Source: Novosphingobium sp. PC22D (GTDB lineage Bacteria > Pseudomonadota > Alphaproteobacteria > Sphingomonadales > Sphingomonadaceae). From it: DNA of 64,000 nucleotides. Made by a program: the position numbers and the translations under genes. The notes under the pieces are model-generated. The model was not told the origin of the DNA and searched no databases. It saw only the letters and a program-made list of their open reading frames with translations. Below are positions 19,085 through 28,562 of the stretch, piece after piece. Where the stretch lies: positions 1-64,000 of the forward strand of contig NZ_MWMO01000008.1 of assembly GCF_002556635.1 (NCBI RefSeq), read 5' to 3'. The stretch's first letter is position 1. Each line of letters begins with the position of its first letter.

Positions 19085-22000
19085 TTATTCGGCCGGAAGC
19101 GCATCCCCACCGCTGCGACGGCGACGCTCTTCCTCGGCATGCTCGGGATCGTATGTCAGCATCGACTTGCGCAACCTCGGGCCGATCCGCTTCTCGAAAC
19201 CGTCGGCGAGGCTGAAGGCGGCGGGCACGATGACCAGCGTCAGCGCGGTGGAGAGCAGCAGGCCGCCGATCACCACGATCCCCATCGGCGCGCGCCACGC
19301 CGCGTCGCCCGAGAGCGAGACGGCGGTCGGCACCATGCCCGCGGTCATCGCCACCGTGGTCATCACGATCGGCTGCGCGCGCTTGTGGCCCGCATCGATG
19401 ATGGCGTGCACCTTTTCCACGCCCTTGGCCATTTCCTCGATCGCGAAATCGATCAGCAGGATCGAGTTCTTGGCGACGATGCCGAGCAGCATGAGGATAC
19501 CGATGTAGACCGGCATCGACACGGGCTCTCCGACGATGGTCAGCGCGATCAGGCCGCCCAGCGGCGCGAGCAGCAGCGAGGCCATGTTGACCAGCGGCGA
19601 AACGAAGCGCTTGTAGAGCAGCACGAGCACCGCGAAGACGAGGAAGATCCCGCTGATCACGGCGATCAGGAAGCTGTTGACCATCTCGGCCTGCCACTTG
19701 TCCTCGCCGACCGCGTCGTTGGAAACGCCGGTGGGCAAGTTCTGCATGATCGGCAGTTGCTGGATCTGCTCCATGATCGGGCCCTTGACCTTGCCCTCGC
19801 CGAGATCGGCGCCGACGAAGACGCGGCGCGACTGGTTGTAGCGCTGGATCTGCGTCGGCCCGGCGCCGAAACGCACTTCCGCGACGCGCTGCAAGGGCAC
19901 CGAGCCGCCGCTGGTGGTGGGCACCGGCAGGTTCTCGATGGTCGAAAGGTCGCGCCGCGAGGAGCGCGGCAGGATCACGCGGATCGGCACCTGGCGATCG
20001 TTGAGCGAGAACTTGGCCGCGTTCTGGTCGATCTCGCCAAGCGTCGCGATGCGGATCGTCTGGCTCAGCGCGGCGGTCGTCACGCCGAGCTGGGCGGCAA
20101 GGTCGAGGCGCGGCACGACCACCAGTTCGGGCCGCTTGAGGTCGGCGGCGATACGCGGCGCGATGACGCCGTCGATGCCGCGCATCTGCTCGACCAACGT
20201 CTGCGCGGTCGCGTTCAGCAGGTCCGGATCGCTTCCCGAAAGCATGACCGAAATGTCGCGCCCGGTGCCGAAGCCGCCCGACTGCGAGGCGAAGCTGACG
20301 CGCGCGTCGGCGAACTTCTGGAGCTGTGGCGCGAGCCGGCGTTCGAACTCGATGCTCGTCGTCGCGCGTTCGGCCGCGGGCTTGAGCGTGATGTAGAGCG
20401 TGGCGCGCGCTTCGCGCGAGGCCTCCATGACGCGCAGCACTTCGGGCTGCTCCTCGACCAGGTCGGTGACGCGACCGGTCAGCGCCGCGGTCTGCTCGAT
20501 CGTGGTGCCGGGCACCATCTCGATGTTGATCCGGCTGAAGTCGTTGTTCTCGTTCGGCTGGAACTGCTGCGGCGCGCCCGCGAGCAGCGCGAAGGTCAGC
20601 ACCAGCGCATAGACGCCGCCGCAGAACGCGTAGAAACGGTGGTCGTGCGCCCGCGCGGCGATGCGGTCGCTGATGTAGCGGTACCAGTCGCCGAACTGGC
20701 CGAGCGAACCGAGCACCCGACGGAACAGCTTGCCGATGAAGATCGCCGCGACCGGGATCACGACCGGCGCGGCGACGGCCGCGACGACGAAGGCCCAGCG
20801 CTCCCCGAGGCCGATGGCCTGAAGACCGGCGTTGATTCCCTGGAACAGGAAGAAGGAGCCGGCGACGCCCACCGCGAGGATCGCGAGAATCGCGAGAATG
20901 CCCAGCGGATAGTACCAGACGTGCGCGCGAACCTTCTCGAGCTGCGCCTTGAGGCGCTTGGCCTCGCCGCTGTCGAGCGTCCAGGTCAGCACGCGCATGT
21001 AGATGTCCATGGCGCGGCCCTCACCGTGCTCGGCGACACCGTGGGCCTTGAGGAAATAGGCCGCGACCATCGGCGTGATCAGGCGCGCGACGGCCAGGCT
21101 CATCAGCACCGCGGCCACCACGGTCAGGCCGAAGGCCTTGAAGAACTGGCCGGGAATGCCGCCCATCAGGCCGACCGGCAGAAACACGGCGACGATCGAG
21201 AAAGTCGTCGCGACCACCGCGAGACCGATCTCGTCGGCCGCGTCGATCGCGGCCTGATACGCGGTCTTGCCCATGCGCATGTGTCTGACGATGTTCTCGA
21301 TCTCGACGATGGCGTCGTCGACCAGCACGCCCGCCACCAGGCTCAGCGCGAGCAGCGAGAGGAAGTTGAGCGTGAAGCCCAGCATGTCCATGAACCAGAA
21401 GGTCGGGATTGCCGAGAGCGGAATCGCGATCGCGGCGATGAAGGTCGCGCGCCAGTCGCGCAGGAACAGGTAGACGATCACGATCGCCAGCACCGCGCCC
21501 TCGACCAGCATCTCCATCGAACTCGAATACTGGTCCTTGGTGTACTCCACCTGCGAGAAGAGACGGGTGAAATGGACGTTGGGATTGTCCTTCTGGATCG
21601 CCTCCAGTTCCTTCATCGCGGCGTCGTAGACGGTCACTTCCGAGGCCCCGAGCGCGCGCTCGAAGCCGAAGGTGACGACCTCGCGGTCGTTCAGCTTGGC
21701 GATCCGGCTCTGTTCGGAATACCCGTCGTAGACCTGCGCCACGTCGTCGAGCCGGACTGTGCGGCCGCCGCCGAGATTGATCCGCGTCTTCGAAAGCTCA
21801 TAGGCGGTATCGGCATTGCCGAGCACGCGCACCGACTGGCGCGAGCCCGCGATCTCGGCCTGGCCGCCGGCGGCATCGGTATTGACCGTGCGCAGCACGT
21901 TGTTGATGTCACGCGCGGTGACGCCGAGCGACTGCATCCGCGCGGGATCGACAACCACGCGGATTTCGCGGTCGACGCCGCCCTGGCGCTCGACCGAGGC

Positions 22001-22525
22001 GAGCCCCTCGATCGCGAGCAGACGCTTGGCGACGGTATCGTCGATGAACCAGCTGAGCTGCTCCATGGTCATGTCGTCCGCCTTGACCGCGAAGAACGCG
22101 ATCGGTCCGCCGCCGCCGGCCTCGACCTTGGTCACCTGCGGCTCGAGAATGCCCTCGGGCAGGTCGGAGCGGATCTGGTCGACCGCGTTCTTGACCTGGT
22201 TGGTCGCGACATCGGCGTCGGTGCCGATCGAAAACCGCACGAAGGTGGTCGAGTTGCCTTCCGACGCGGTCGATTCGATTTCCTCGACCCCGCTGATCGA
22301 GCGCGCCGCGGCTTCGACCTTCTGGGTGATCTGGTTCTCGATCTCGGTCGGTGCGGCGCCCGGCTGCGTTACCTGAACGAGCACGCCGGGAAACTCGATG
22401 TCCGGCATGTTGTTCACGTCCATGCGGCTGAACGCGACAATGCCCGCGATCATCAGGCCGATGAAGAAGACGATCGGGATGATCGGATTGCGGATCGACC
22501 ATGCCGAGATATTGCGAAGATCCAT
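19085..22525 (-). CDS. RND efflux transporter permease (HAE-1/AcrB type) with extra membrane segments
   Basis: 1146-residue proton-driven inner-membrane pump of the resistance-nodulation-division family. Visible features: N-terminal cytoplasmic helix and TM1 ([20 protein letters not shown]), periplasmic porter domains, the TM4 proton-relay region [22 protein letters not shown] with paired acidic residues, and a matching C-terminal half ending in a charged tail. It is about 100 residues longer than AcrB: between TM6 and the usual TM7 it has two additional hydrophobic stretches (about residues 533-560 and 577-603). The adaptor gene is immediately upstream (13 bp). No outer-membrane factor is in this cluster. 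Substrates are unknown. Confidence 0.93.
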   Translation of the reverse strand: MDLRNISAWSIRNPIIPIVFFIGLMIAGIVAFSRMDVNNMPDIEFPGVLVQVTQPGAAPTEIENQITQKVEAAARSISGVEEIESTASEGNSTTFVRFSIGTDADVATNQVKNAVDQIRSDLPEGILEPQVTKVEAGGGGPIAFFAVKADDMTMEQLSWFIDDTVAKRLLAIEGLASVERQGGVDREIRVVVDPARMQSLGVTARDINNVLRTVNTDAAGGQAEIAGSRQSVRVLGNADTAYELSKTRINLGGGRTVRLDDVAQVYDGYSEQSRIAKLNDREVVTFGFERALGASEVTVYDAAMKELEAIQKDNPNVHFTRLFSQVEYTKDQYSSSMEMLVEGAVLAIVIVYLFLRDWRATFIAAIAIPLSAIPTFWFMDMLGFTLNFLSLLALSLVAGVLVDDAIVEIENIVRHMRMGKTAYQAAIDAADEIGLAVVATTFSIVAVFLPVGLMGGIPGQFFKAFGLTVVAAVLMSLAVARLITPMVAAYFLKAHGVAEHGEGRAMDIYMRVLTWTLDSGEAKRLKAQLEKVRAHVWYYPLGILAILAILAVGVAGSFFLFQGINAGLQAIGLGERWAFVVAAVAAPVVIPVAAIFIGKLFRRVLGSLGQFGDWYRYISDRIAARAHDHRFYAFCGGVYALVLTFALLAGAPQQFQPNENNDFSRINIEMVPGTTIEQTAALTGRVTDLVEEQPEVLRVMEASREARATLYITLKPAAERATTSIEFERRLAPQLQKFADARVSFASQSGGFGTGRDISVMLSGSDPDLLNATAQTLVEQMRGIDGVIAPRIAADLKRPELVVVPRLDLAAQLGVTTAALSQTIRIATLGEIDQNAAKFSLNDRQVPIRVILPRSSRRDLSTIENLPVPTTSGGSVPLQRVAEVRFGAGPTQIQRYNQSRRVFVGADLGEGKVKGPIMEQIQQLPIMQNLPTGVSNDAVGEDKWQAEMVNSFLIAVISGIFLVFAVLVLLYKRFVSPLVNMASLLLAPLGGLIALTIVGEPVSMPVYIGILMLLGIVAKNSILLIDFAIEEMAKGVEKVHAIIDAGHKRAQPIVMTTVAMTAGMVPTAVSLSGDAAWRAPMGIVVIGGLLLSTALTLVIVPAAFSLADGFEKRIGPRLRKSMLTYDPEHAEEERRRRSGGDALPAE

Positions 22526-22538
22526 GATGGCTACCCGG

Positions 22539-23747
22539 TCATCCGCCCTGCGTCACCAGTTTCGGATCGACGAGGTCCCCGTCGTTGAGGAACCCGCCGG
22601 CGCGCAGCACGATCTTCTCCGTGCCGTCGAGACCCTTGGTCACCGAAATCCCGTCCGCGGTGACGATCCCGGTCTGGACCGCGCGGCGATGCACCTTGTT
22701 GTCCTTGCCCACGACGTAGACGAAGCTGCCCTGATCGTCGTTGAGGATCGCGGATTCGGGAAGCATCGGCGCGACCACCGAGCCCGAGGTGATCCGGGCC
22801 GTGGCGAATCCGCCCGGCCGCAGTTCGGGCGAATAGGACAGCGCGATCCGGGCGATGCCCTGACGGTTCGCTTCCTCGATCGTGGGCGAAAGCTGCCAGA
22901 TCTGCCCGGTGAAGGTCTTGCCCGATCCCACGGGCGTGACTTGCGCGGTAACGCCGACCGACAGCTTGGCGAGATCGTCTTCGCTGAGCCGTGCGCGCAG
23001 TTCCATCTCGCCGCCCTTGGCCAGCCGGAACAGCACGCCGGTCCCCGGCCCGACCACCTGCCCGGGCTCGACATTGCGTTCCAGCACCAGTCCGGCGGCC
23101 GGCGCGAGGATGTTGAGCCTGCGGGTGCGTGCCTGGAGTTCGCCGAGCTGCGCCTTCGCGACCTTGACCCGCGCCACCGCGGAATCGCGGGTCGCGGTCA
23201 GACGATCGACGTCGGCGGTGGAGATGAAGCCGCGATCGACGAGCTTGAGCGCGCGATCGAGGTTGGACTGGGCGAGCCGCGCGTCGGCCTCGGCCACGTC
23301 GACCTGCGCGGCGAGGCTCGCGATTTGCTGGGTCTGGACCGAACGGTCGATCACCGCGAGAACCTGCCCCGCATCGACCCAGTCGCCGGCGTCGACGAGC
23401 ACGCGGTCGACCGCGCCGCTCTCGCCCGAGGCGCCGACCGGCATTTCGCGGCGCGCGGCGAGCGAGCCGGTCGCGGTGATCCGTCCGGTGACGGTCGAGC
23501 GGCCGGGCTCGACAACGGTTACCGCCGGGACCTGCTCTTCGCTCGATGCGGCGAACTCGGGCTCGGCATTGCGATGCGAGAGGAACCAGATCCCGATCAC
23601 CACCACGGCGATGACGGCCGCGATCAGCCACAGCCTCCGGCGCGCGGCGCGCGCCTGTGTGCCTTCTTCCCCGAGCGGGTCGTAGTGCGAGGCCTGTTCG
23701 TCCTGCGCGCCCGTGTCCAGTTTGGCTTCGTAGTTCATGGCCACCAT
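22539..23747 (-). CDS. RND efflux periplasmic adaptor (membrane fusion protein)
   Basis: 402 residues. One N-terminal membrane helix (LWLIAAVIAVVVIGIWFL, about 39-56) anchors a periplasmic body: biotinyl-lipoyl half-motifs (GAVDRVLVDAGDWVDAGQVLAVID and LNILAPAAGLVLERNVEPGQVV-like), an alpha hairpin between them, then beta-barrel and membrane-proximal domains. It bridges the RND pump to a TolC-type channel encoded elsewhere. Start at ATG 23747; ATG 23738 three codons later is equally possible. It is the first gene of a probable operon with the permease, DUF445 and GNAT genes. Confidence 0.93.
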   Translation of the reverse strand: MVAMNYEAKLDTGAQDEQASHYDPLGEEGTQARAARRRLWLIAAVIAVVVIGIWFLSHRNAEPEFAASSEEQVPAVTVVEPGRSTVTGRITATGSLAARREMPVGASGESGAVDRVLVDAGDWVDAGQVLAVIDRSVQTQQIASLAAQVDVAEADARLAQSNLDRALKLVDRGFISTADVDRLTATRDSAVARVKVAKAQLGELQARTRRLNILAPAAGLVLERNVEPGQVVGPGTGVLFRLAKGGEMELRARLSEDDLAKLSVGVTAQVTPVGSGKTFTGQIWQLSPTIEEANRQGIARIALSYSPELRPGGFATARITSGSVVAPMLPESAILNDDQGSFVYVVGKDNKVHRRAVQTGIVTADGISVTKGLDGTEKIVLRAGGFLNDGDLVDPKLVTQGG

Positions 23748-24313
23748 TGCTCGATGTATCCGCTTCGCATGCTTGCCCCAGGATACACGATTGATTTTCC
23801 GACCCGGCCGGCGTCCCTCGAGACGAACGGCAGGCCTCCCGTTGCGATAGCGACCGGCACTAGCCCCCTACCCGAATAGTGGCAATGCGAAGGCTGCCGC
23901 ACTGCAACACGGATCGACGAACGACTTCGCCGGGGCCTTCGCCGATCAGAGCAGCCGCCCGCGCTGCGCCAGATTGACCCACGCAAGCTCGCTGAGAGCA
24001 CCCGGGAACCGCGGGCGCCCGCCCGAGGCACGGTCGCACGGGTGCGCGCGCAAGGTCCGGACACCGACAAAGGCCACGCTCGCGCCGATGTTCATCGCGG
24101 CGCCGCGGCTCCTTACAAGCCTCGCCAGCCAGCCCAGAACACCGCCCGTGAGCAGCGCAACGATAAAATCGATCATTTGCCAGTCACTCCACCGCCCATC
24201 CCGGCGGACGCTCTGCGGCGCCGTCTAGTAAGGCAAGAACGCCTAGGGCGGCGAGAATACTCCCGCCGCCCGAAAAAGACAGTGAAATAATGGTGATCCG
24301 GCCGCGAGGCGCT
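23748..24313. other. 566-bp gap between RND adaptor and sciP
   Basis: The gap holds a weak small membrane-protein frame (23946-24176, minus) and, downstream of sciP, a GC-rich hairpin (GGGCGGCG at 24246-24253 with CGCCGCCC at 24264-24271) that may end sciP transcription although no U-run follows it. The part next to the adaptor (23748-23940) presumably carries the efflux promoter; I see no operator or clear promoter. Confidence 0.5.
23946..24176 (-). CDS. Possible diverged GlsB/YeaQ/YmgE-like small membrane protein
   Basis: The 76-residue frame starts MIDFIVALLTGGVLGWLARL, which resembles the first helix of the GlsB/YeaQ/YmgE transglycosylase-associated family, and ends WVNLAQRGRLL, resembling that family's VNLxRRG C terminus. 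The middle (about residues 38-62) is arginine- and proline-rich and does not form the expected second and third helices. Either it is a very diverged member or a decayed copy with compensating frameshifts. No convincing ribosome binding site is seen. Confidence 0.35.
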   Translation of the reverse strand: MIDFIVALLTGGVLGWLARLVRSRGAAMNIGASVAFVGVRTLRAHPCDRASGGRPRFPGALSELAWVNLAQRGRLL

Positions 24314-24613
24314 TCAGTACTTCTGCTGGCGCTCGTATTTCTCGCGATAGTGTTGCAAACGGGTCACTCTTAGGCCGGGCATGCCCGAACGATCGACTGC
24401 GCGCTGCCAGGACGCGAATTCTTCGAGCGTGAGCTGATACCGCTCGCAGACTTCGTCGATCGTGAGCAAGCCGCCGTTGACCGCCGCCACGACCTCGGCC
24501 TTGCGGCGCACGACCCAGCGGGTCGTGTCGGGTGGGGGCAGCGAATCCAGGGTAAGCGGCTCGCCGAGCGGACCGATAACCTGGGCTGGACGAATTTTCT
24601 GGTTCTCGATCAT
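24314..24613 (-). CDS. sciP: SciP, CtrA inhibitory protein (DUF1153)
   Basis: 99-residue helix-turn-helix protein. The DUF1153 core is very clear: VIGPLGEPLTLDSLPPPDT, RWVVRRKAEVVAAVNGGLLT, then EVCERYQLTLEEFASWQRAV and GLRVTRLQHYREKY. In Caulobacter SciP is a G1-phase factor that binds CtrA and DNA and blocks transcription of CtrA-activated genes; the same cell-cycle role is expected here but CtrA is not in the window. Its ATG lies 2 bp after the stop of a 107-residue frame, from which it may be translated or whose 3' part may hold its promoter. Confidence 0.95.
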   Translation of the reverse strand: MIENQKIRPAQVIGPLGEPLTLDSLPPPDTTRWVVRRKAEVVAAVNGGLLTIDEVCERYQLTLEEFASWQRAVDRSGMPGLRVTRLQHYREKYERQQKY

Positions 24614-24615
24614 TC

Positions 24616-24939
24616 CTATCCTCGGCCGCCGGTTCCGGTTGTACCGCCGACAAGACCGGTTCTGCCTGTCAGGCGCTTGCGATTGCCTGAATCGGTAAGG
24701 TTAACGCCGCAGTTGATAGCCGCGTATGTATGAAGCCGATCAGCCACTTCGCGCGCGAAGCTGCCCCGTGCGTGACGGCGCGACACCTGCACGAGCACGC
24801 GCGAGGCATCGCGCGCCGCGAGCAGGCGAGCTTTCAGGGCATGCCAGTCGGGAGGCGCGGCATCGCCGTGCCCCTGCCGTGCCGGTCGCCGCCTGACGCC
24901 GTCGATCAGATCGAATGCAAACTCCATGGCTGCCGTCAT
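24616..24939 (-). CDS. Hypothetical protein (107 aa) upstream of sciP
   Basis: The first two thirds have normal codon bias and encode a helical, basic protein (DWHALKARLLAARDASRVLV, RGSFAREVADRLHTYAAIN); the last third (VNLTDSGNRK onwards, Gly/Thr-rich) has lower third-position GC and probably doubles as the sciP promoter region, with a GTTAAC element at about 24701. No domain is recognised. Starts ATG 24939 or ATG 24927 are possible. A perfect 17-bp inverted repeat begins 12 bp upstream of the start. Confidence 0.55.
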   Translation of the reverse strand: MTAAMEFAFDLIDGVRRRPARQGHGDAAPPDWHALKARLLAARDASRVLVQVSRRHARGSFAREVADRLHTYAAINCGVNLTDSGNRKRLTGRTGLVGGTTGTGGRG

Positions 24940-24950
24940 AGCGCGGCGTA

Positions 24951-24991
24951 GGTCACCAGCAGGTAAATCCGCGCTTTACCTGCTGGTGACC
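24951..24991. repeat. Perfect 17-bp inverted repeat between the 107-aa gene and mnmA
   Basis: GGTCACCAGCAGGTAAA (24951-24967) and its exact reverse complement (24975-24991) flank the 7-base spacer TCCGCGC. It lies in a 147-bp divergent intergenic region. It could be a cruciform-type operator, or the 5'-leader hairpin of either gene. It is not followed by a T-run on either strand, so it is not a standard terminator. Confidence 0.9.
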
Positions 24992-25086
24992 ATTGTTAAC
25001 CCCGGCCCGGTGTCGCTCTGCGGAAGTTTGCGGAGTTCGCTCAAGGTGTTGGCGCGCGGGGGCCGGGGCTGTATGGCGCGGCGGAC

Positions 25087-26238
25087 ATGCCCGCCGATCT
25101 CACCCTGCCCGGCCTCGATGCCGCCGACGCCTTCCAGCTCGAGGGTCCAGTCCGCGCGCGGCGGATCGTCGTGGCCATGTCGGGCGGCGTCGACAGCTCG
25201 GTCGTGGCCGCGATGGCGGCGGCGAGCGGCGCCGAGACGATCGGCATCACCCTGCAGCTTTACGACTACGGCGCGGCGACGGGCCGCAAGGGCGCGTGCT
25301 GCGCGGGCGACGACATTCGCGACGCGCGCGCGGTCGCCGACCGGCTCGGGATCGCGCACTACGTGTTCGACCACGAGTCCCGCTTCCGCGAGGACGTGGT
25401 CGAGCAGTTCGCCGACGATTACCTCGCCGGGCGCACGCCGATCCCGTGCATCCGCTGCAACATGGGGCCCAAGTTCACCGATCTGCTGCAAATGGCCCGC
25501 GATCTCGGCGCGGACTGCCTCGCGACCGGGCACTACGTCCGCCGCGTCTCCGGGCCGGGCGGGGCCGAGCTGCACCGCGCCGCCGACCCCGCGCGCGACC
25601 AGAGCTATTTCCTCTATGCGACGAGCGAGGCGCAGCTCGATTTCCTGCGCTTCCCGCTCGGCGGCCTGCCCAAGACCGAGACGCGCCGCATCGCCGAGGC
25701 GGCGGGCCTGCGCAACGCGGCCAAGCCCGACAGCCAGGACATCTGCTTCGTGCCCGACGGCGACTACGCGCGCATCGTCGGCCAGTTGCGGCCCGAGGGC
25801 GAGGCGGCGGGCGACATCGTCCACGCCGCCACCGGCGACGTGCTCGGCCACCACCGCGGCATCATCCATTACACCGTCGGCCAGCGCCGCGGGCTGGAGA
25901 TCGGCGGGCAGCCCGAGCCGCTCTACGTCGTCGGCATCGAGGCCGAGACGCGCAGCGTGCTGGTCGGCCCGCGACGGATGCTCGCGGTGTCTCGCGCGCA
26001 CGTATCGGCGACGAGCCGGATCGGCGCGCTGCCCGAAGGCCCGCTCACTGCCAAGGTCCGCTCGCTGGCGAAGCCGGTTCCGGTGGTGCTCGAAGGCCCG
26101 CTCGGCGAAGGCGCGGACTCGGCGATCCGCTTTCTCGAACCCGAGTACGGCGTCGCCCCCGGGCAGGCGGCGGTGATCTACGCCGGCGAGCGCGTCGTCG
26201 GCGGCGGCTGGATCGAGGCGACCGAAGCGGCGGGCTGA
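25087..26238 (+). CDS. mnmA: tRNA-specific 2-thiouridylase
   Basis: Thiolates U34 of tRNA-Lys, -Glu and -Gln using ATP and persulfide sulfur. The PP-loop SGGVDS is at residues 32-37; the two catalytic cysteines fit Cys124 (PCIRCN) and Cys220 ([11 protein letters not shown]). The [15 protein letters not shown] and [16 protein letters not shown] motifs are present. Length 383 aa is normal, with a slightly long N terminus. It ends exactly one base before the stop of the convergent 118-residue gene. Confidence 0.97.
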   Translation: MPADLTLPGLDAADAFQLEGPVRARRIVVAMSGGVDSSVVAAMAAASGAETIGITLQLYDYGAATGRKGACCAGDDIRDARAVADRLGIAHYVFDHESRFREDVVEQFADDYLAGRTPIPCIRCNMGPKFTDLLQMARDLGADCLATGHYVRRVSGPGGAELHRAADPARDQSYFLYATSEAQLDFLRFPLGGLPKTETRRIAEAAGLRNAAKPDSQDICFVPDGDYARIVGQLRPEGEAAGDIVHAATGDVLGHHRGIIHYTVGQRRGLEIGGQPEPLYVVGIEAETRSVLVGPRRMLAVSRAHVSATSRIGALPEGPLTAKVRSLAKPVPVVLEGPLGEGADSAIRFLEPEYGVAPGQAAVIYAGERVVGGGWIEATEAAG

Positions 26239-26595
26239 TCAGCGCTCCCAGGGCTCGAGCCGGCAACCCGCCTCGGCGCTGTAGCTCGCGGTCTGGTGCG
26301 CCAGCAGCGGAACCCTGGCGATGACCTGCTTGGCCGCTGCGTCCTCGGACAGGAAGACGAAGCCGCTGCCCTCGCCCAGATCACCCTCGCAGACGTCGAG
26401 ATCGCGCTGCGCGACATAGCGGCACGCGCAGCCGACGCGCGCCGCGACCGAAGCGTCGATCGTCGCCCGCGCCGCGAGCGAGCGCCAGCATACCGCCAGC
26501 GCCAGGACGAGCGCGAGCAGCGCCAGCAGCGCGAGATTGCGTTTCCAGCGCGAGGGCTGCCGCTCGCGATGGTGGACCGTCTTGCCTGTTGCCAT
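26239..26595 (-). CDS. Hypothetical single-pass membrane protein (118 aa)
   Basis: Short basic N terminus (HHRERQPSRWKRN), one membrane helix (about residues 20-37, LALLALLALVLALAVCW), then an extracytoplasmic domain with four cysteines (CACRY, C in DLDVCEGDL and C near the end) that could form disulfides. The topology would be N-in, C-out. I do not recognise the family. It is divergent from the serine-hydrolase gene with only 32 bp between the starts, which leaves little room for separate promoters. Confidence 0.7.
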   Translation of the reverse strand: MATGKTVHHRERQPSRWKRNLALLALLALVLALAVCWRSLAARATIDASVAARVGCACRYVAQRDLDVCEGDLGEGSGFVFLSEDAAAKQVIARVPLLAHQTASYSAEAGCRLEPWER

Positions 26596-26627
26596 CCTCT
26601 CCTGCCTGTCCCATCACGCCGCGCAGC

Positions 26628-27758
26628 ATGGCCCGGCCCTTCCTGCTCCCTATCCTCGCGGCCCTCGCGCTTCCAGCCCTTGCCGGATGCGGCGGGGGAT
26701 CTTCGAACGCGCCGCCGCCACCGCCGAGCGCCGAATCGCAGGCGGCCATCAGCGATGCCGGCGGAGCCCCGCGTGAGGCTCTGGGCCACGCGATCGACGC
26801 GCTGTTCGACGATGCGGGCGTGGGCCGCACCGACGCGCTGCTGATCTACAAGCGCGGCAAGCCGATCGTGGCGCGCTATCGCCAGGGCATCGACGCGAAG
26901 ACGCGCCTTCCCGGATGGTCGATGAGCCAGTGCGTGACCGGGCTGATGATCGGCCAGCTCGTGAGCGACGGACGCCTGCGGCTCGACGAGACCGCGCCGG
27001 TCCCTGCCTGGCAGCGCTCGGGCGACCCGCGCGGGGCGATCACCTTGCGCCAGCTCCTGCAGATGCGCTCGGGCCTGCGCCATTCCGAAACCGCCGCGGG
27101 CGATGCCGCCTCGGACCGCATGCGCATGCTGTTCCTCGACGGACGCGACGACATGGCCGGCTATGCCGAGGCGCAGCCGATGCGCGCGGTGGCGGGCAGC
27201 ACCTTCGGCTATTCGAGCGCGACGCCGGTGATCCTCGCCGATCTCGCCGCGAGGGCGCTCACGCCGAGCCCGAACCCCGAGACGCGGCGCAAGGCCGTGT
27301 CGGATTACTTGCGCAATCGCGTGCTCGGACCGATCGGCATGACGCGCGTGGTCGCCGAGTACGACCGCGCCGGCACGCTCATCGGATCGAGCATGATCCA
27401 CGCCAGCGCGCCCGACTGGGCCCGGCTCGGCGACTTCATCCGGCACAAGGGCTCGGTCGGGGGCGCGCAGCTCTTGCCCCGTCGCTGGATCGAGTTCATG
27501 CGCCGGCCCTCGCCGCGCAACCCGGGCTACGGCGCGCAGCTATGGCTCAACGCGCCGCAACCCGACGGGTCCGACCGGCTGTGGCCGGGATGGATCTCGG
27601 ACCAGGCATTCGGCTGTCTCGGCGAATACGGGCAGTATCTCGTCGGCTCGCCCGACCAGTTGCTGACGCTCGTCAGGCTCGGCCACAGCGAGGGCGAGCA
27701 GGAGCAGGCGCTGCATCGGCACCTCGGTGAGATGCTGGCGCTGTTTCCGAGCAACTGA
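26628..27758 (+). CDS. Beta-lactamase-family serine hydrolase lipoprotein with altered SxxK motif
   Basis: 376 residues. Lipoprotein signal with LAGC (Cys21), then a Gly/Pro/Ser linker, then a class C beta-lactamase/6-aminohexanoate-hydrolase fold. The position of the catalytic SxxK reads S98-M-S-Q101, so the general-base lysine appears replaced by glutamine. The YxN/YSS motif is Y195-S-S in FGYSSATPVILADL, and GCLGEYGQYL fills the HxG/KTG region. LRQLLQMRSGLRHSE is the family's helix. ATG 26628 gives the proper signal peptide; the frame is open 13 codons earlier. Substrate unknown; activity is uncertain because of the Lys-to-Gln change. Confidence 0.82.
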   Translation: MARPFLLPILAALALPALAGCGGGSSNAPPPPPSAESQAAISDAGGAPREALGHAIDALFDDAGVGRTDALLIYKRGKPIVARYRQGIDAKTRLPGWSMSQCVTGLMIGQLVSDGRLRLDETAPVPAWQRSGDPRGAITLRQLLQMRSGLRHSETAAGDAASDRMRMLFLDGRDDMAGYAEAQPMRAVAGSTFGYSSATPVILADLAARALTPSPNPETRRKAVSDYLRNRVLGPIGMTRVVAEYDRAGTLIGSSMIHASAPDWARLGDFIRHKGSVGGAQLLPRRWIEFMRRPSPRNPGYGAQLWLNAPQPDGSDRLWPGWISDQAFGCLGEYGQYLVGSPDQLLTLVRLGHSEGEQEQALHRHLGEMLALFPSN

Positions 27759-27767
27759 CGCGCGGGC

Positions 27768-28562
27768 TCACCAGCGGAAGCGGCCCTCGACCACGGTCAC
27801 GCTCGGCCCCGCGAGCCAGACCCGCTCACCCTCGAGGCGGCAGGCGAGCCGTCCGCCGCGCGCCGAGGCCTGATAGGCGGTGAAGCGGTCGCGGCCGAGG
27901 CGCCGCGTCCAGTAAGGGGTGAGCACCGCGTGCGCCGACCCGGTGACGCTGTCCTCGTCGACACCCGCGCCGGGCACGAAGACGCGGCTCACGATGTCAG
28001 TGTCGCGGCCCGGCGCGGTCACCGTGAAGGAATCGTTGCCCAGTGCCGCCAGCGCCTTGACGTCGGGCCGCACCATCCGGACCTGTTCCTCGCTCTCCAG
28101 GACGAAGAGGTTGTAGTGGTCGGGATTGCGGCGAGTCTCGACCGGAACGATGCCCAGCGCGGCGGCGGCCTCGGGCAAGTCGGCGGGTTCGGTGGCGATC
28201 GCCGGCAGCGCGACCTCGAGCATTTCGCCCGCGCGCCGCACCTCGAGCACGCCCGCCTTGCGCGTCGCGAAGCGCACCGCCGCGCGGTCCGGCTCGAGGC
28301 CGAGGAGAACGTGGCCAGAAGCGAGCGTCGCGTGGCCGCAGAGCCGGATTTCCTCGGTCGGGGTGAACCAGCGCAGTTCCCAGTCCGCCTGGCCGGACGC
28401 GTCGCGCACCAGGAAGGCGGTCTCGGCGAAATTGTTCTCGGCCCCGATCGCGGCGAGCTCCGCGTCCTCGGGCCAGGCATCGAGGATCATCACCGCCGCC
28501 TGGTTTCCGGCGAAGGGGCGATCGGCGAAGGCATCGACATGCCAATAGGGAACTTCTGTCAT
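27768..28562 (-). CDS. PhzF family isomerase-like protein
   Basis: 264 residues with the duplicated hotdog-like (diaminopimelate-epimerase) fold of PhzF. N terminus WHVDAFADRPFAGNQAAVM, the catalytic glutamate in NNFAETAF (Glu47), RLCGHATLASGHVL, and the C-terminal VDEDSVTGSAHAVLTPYW motif. No other phenazine genes are present, so a phenazine role is unlikely; most such proteins are orphan isomerases. It overlaps the CDF transporter gene by four bases (ATGA). Confidence 0.92.
   Translation of the reverse strand: MTEVPYWHVDAFADRPFAGNQAAVMILDAWPEDAELAAIGAENNFAETAFLVRDASGQADWELRWFTPTEEIRLCGHATLASGHVLLGLEPDRAAVRFATRKAGVLEVRRAGEMLEVALPAIATEPADLPEAAAALGIVPVETRRNPDHYNLFVLESEEQVRMVRPDVKALAALGNDSFTVTAPGRDTDIVSRVFVPGAGVDEDSVTGSAHAVLTPYWTRRLGRDRFTAYQASARGGRLACRLEGERVWLAGPSVTVVEGRFRW

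Noticed and set aside
19139..22588. Plus-strand open frame of 1149 codons opposite the RND permease
   Set aside because: Composition is His/Arg/Asp-rich without structure; the permease on the other strand has all family motifs.
27768..28562. Phenazine biosynthesis cluster suggested by the PhzF-like gene
   Set aside because: No other phz genes are present; orphan PhzF-like proteins are common.
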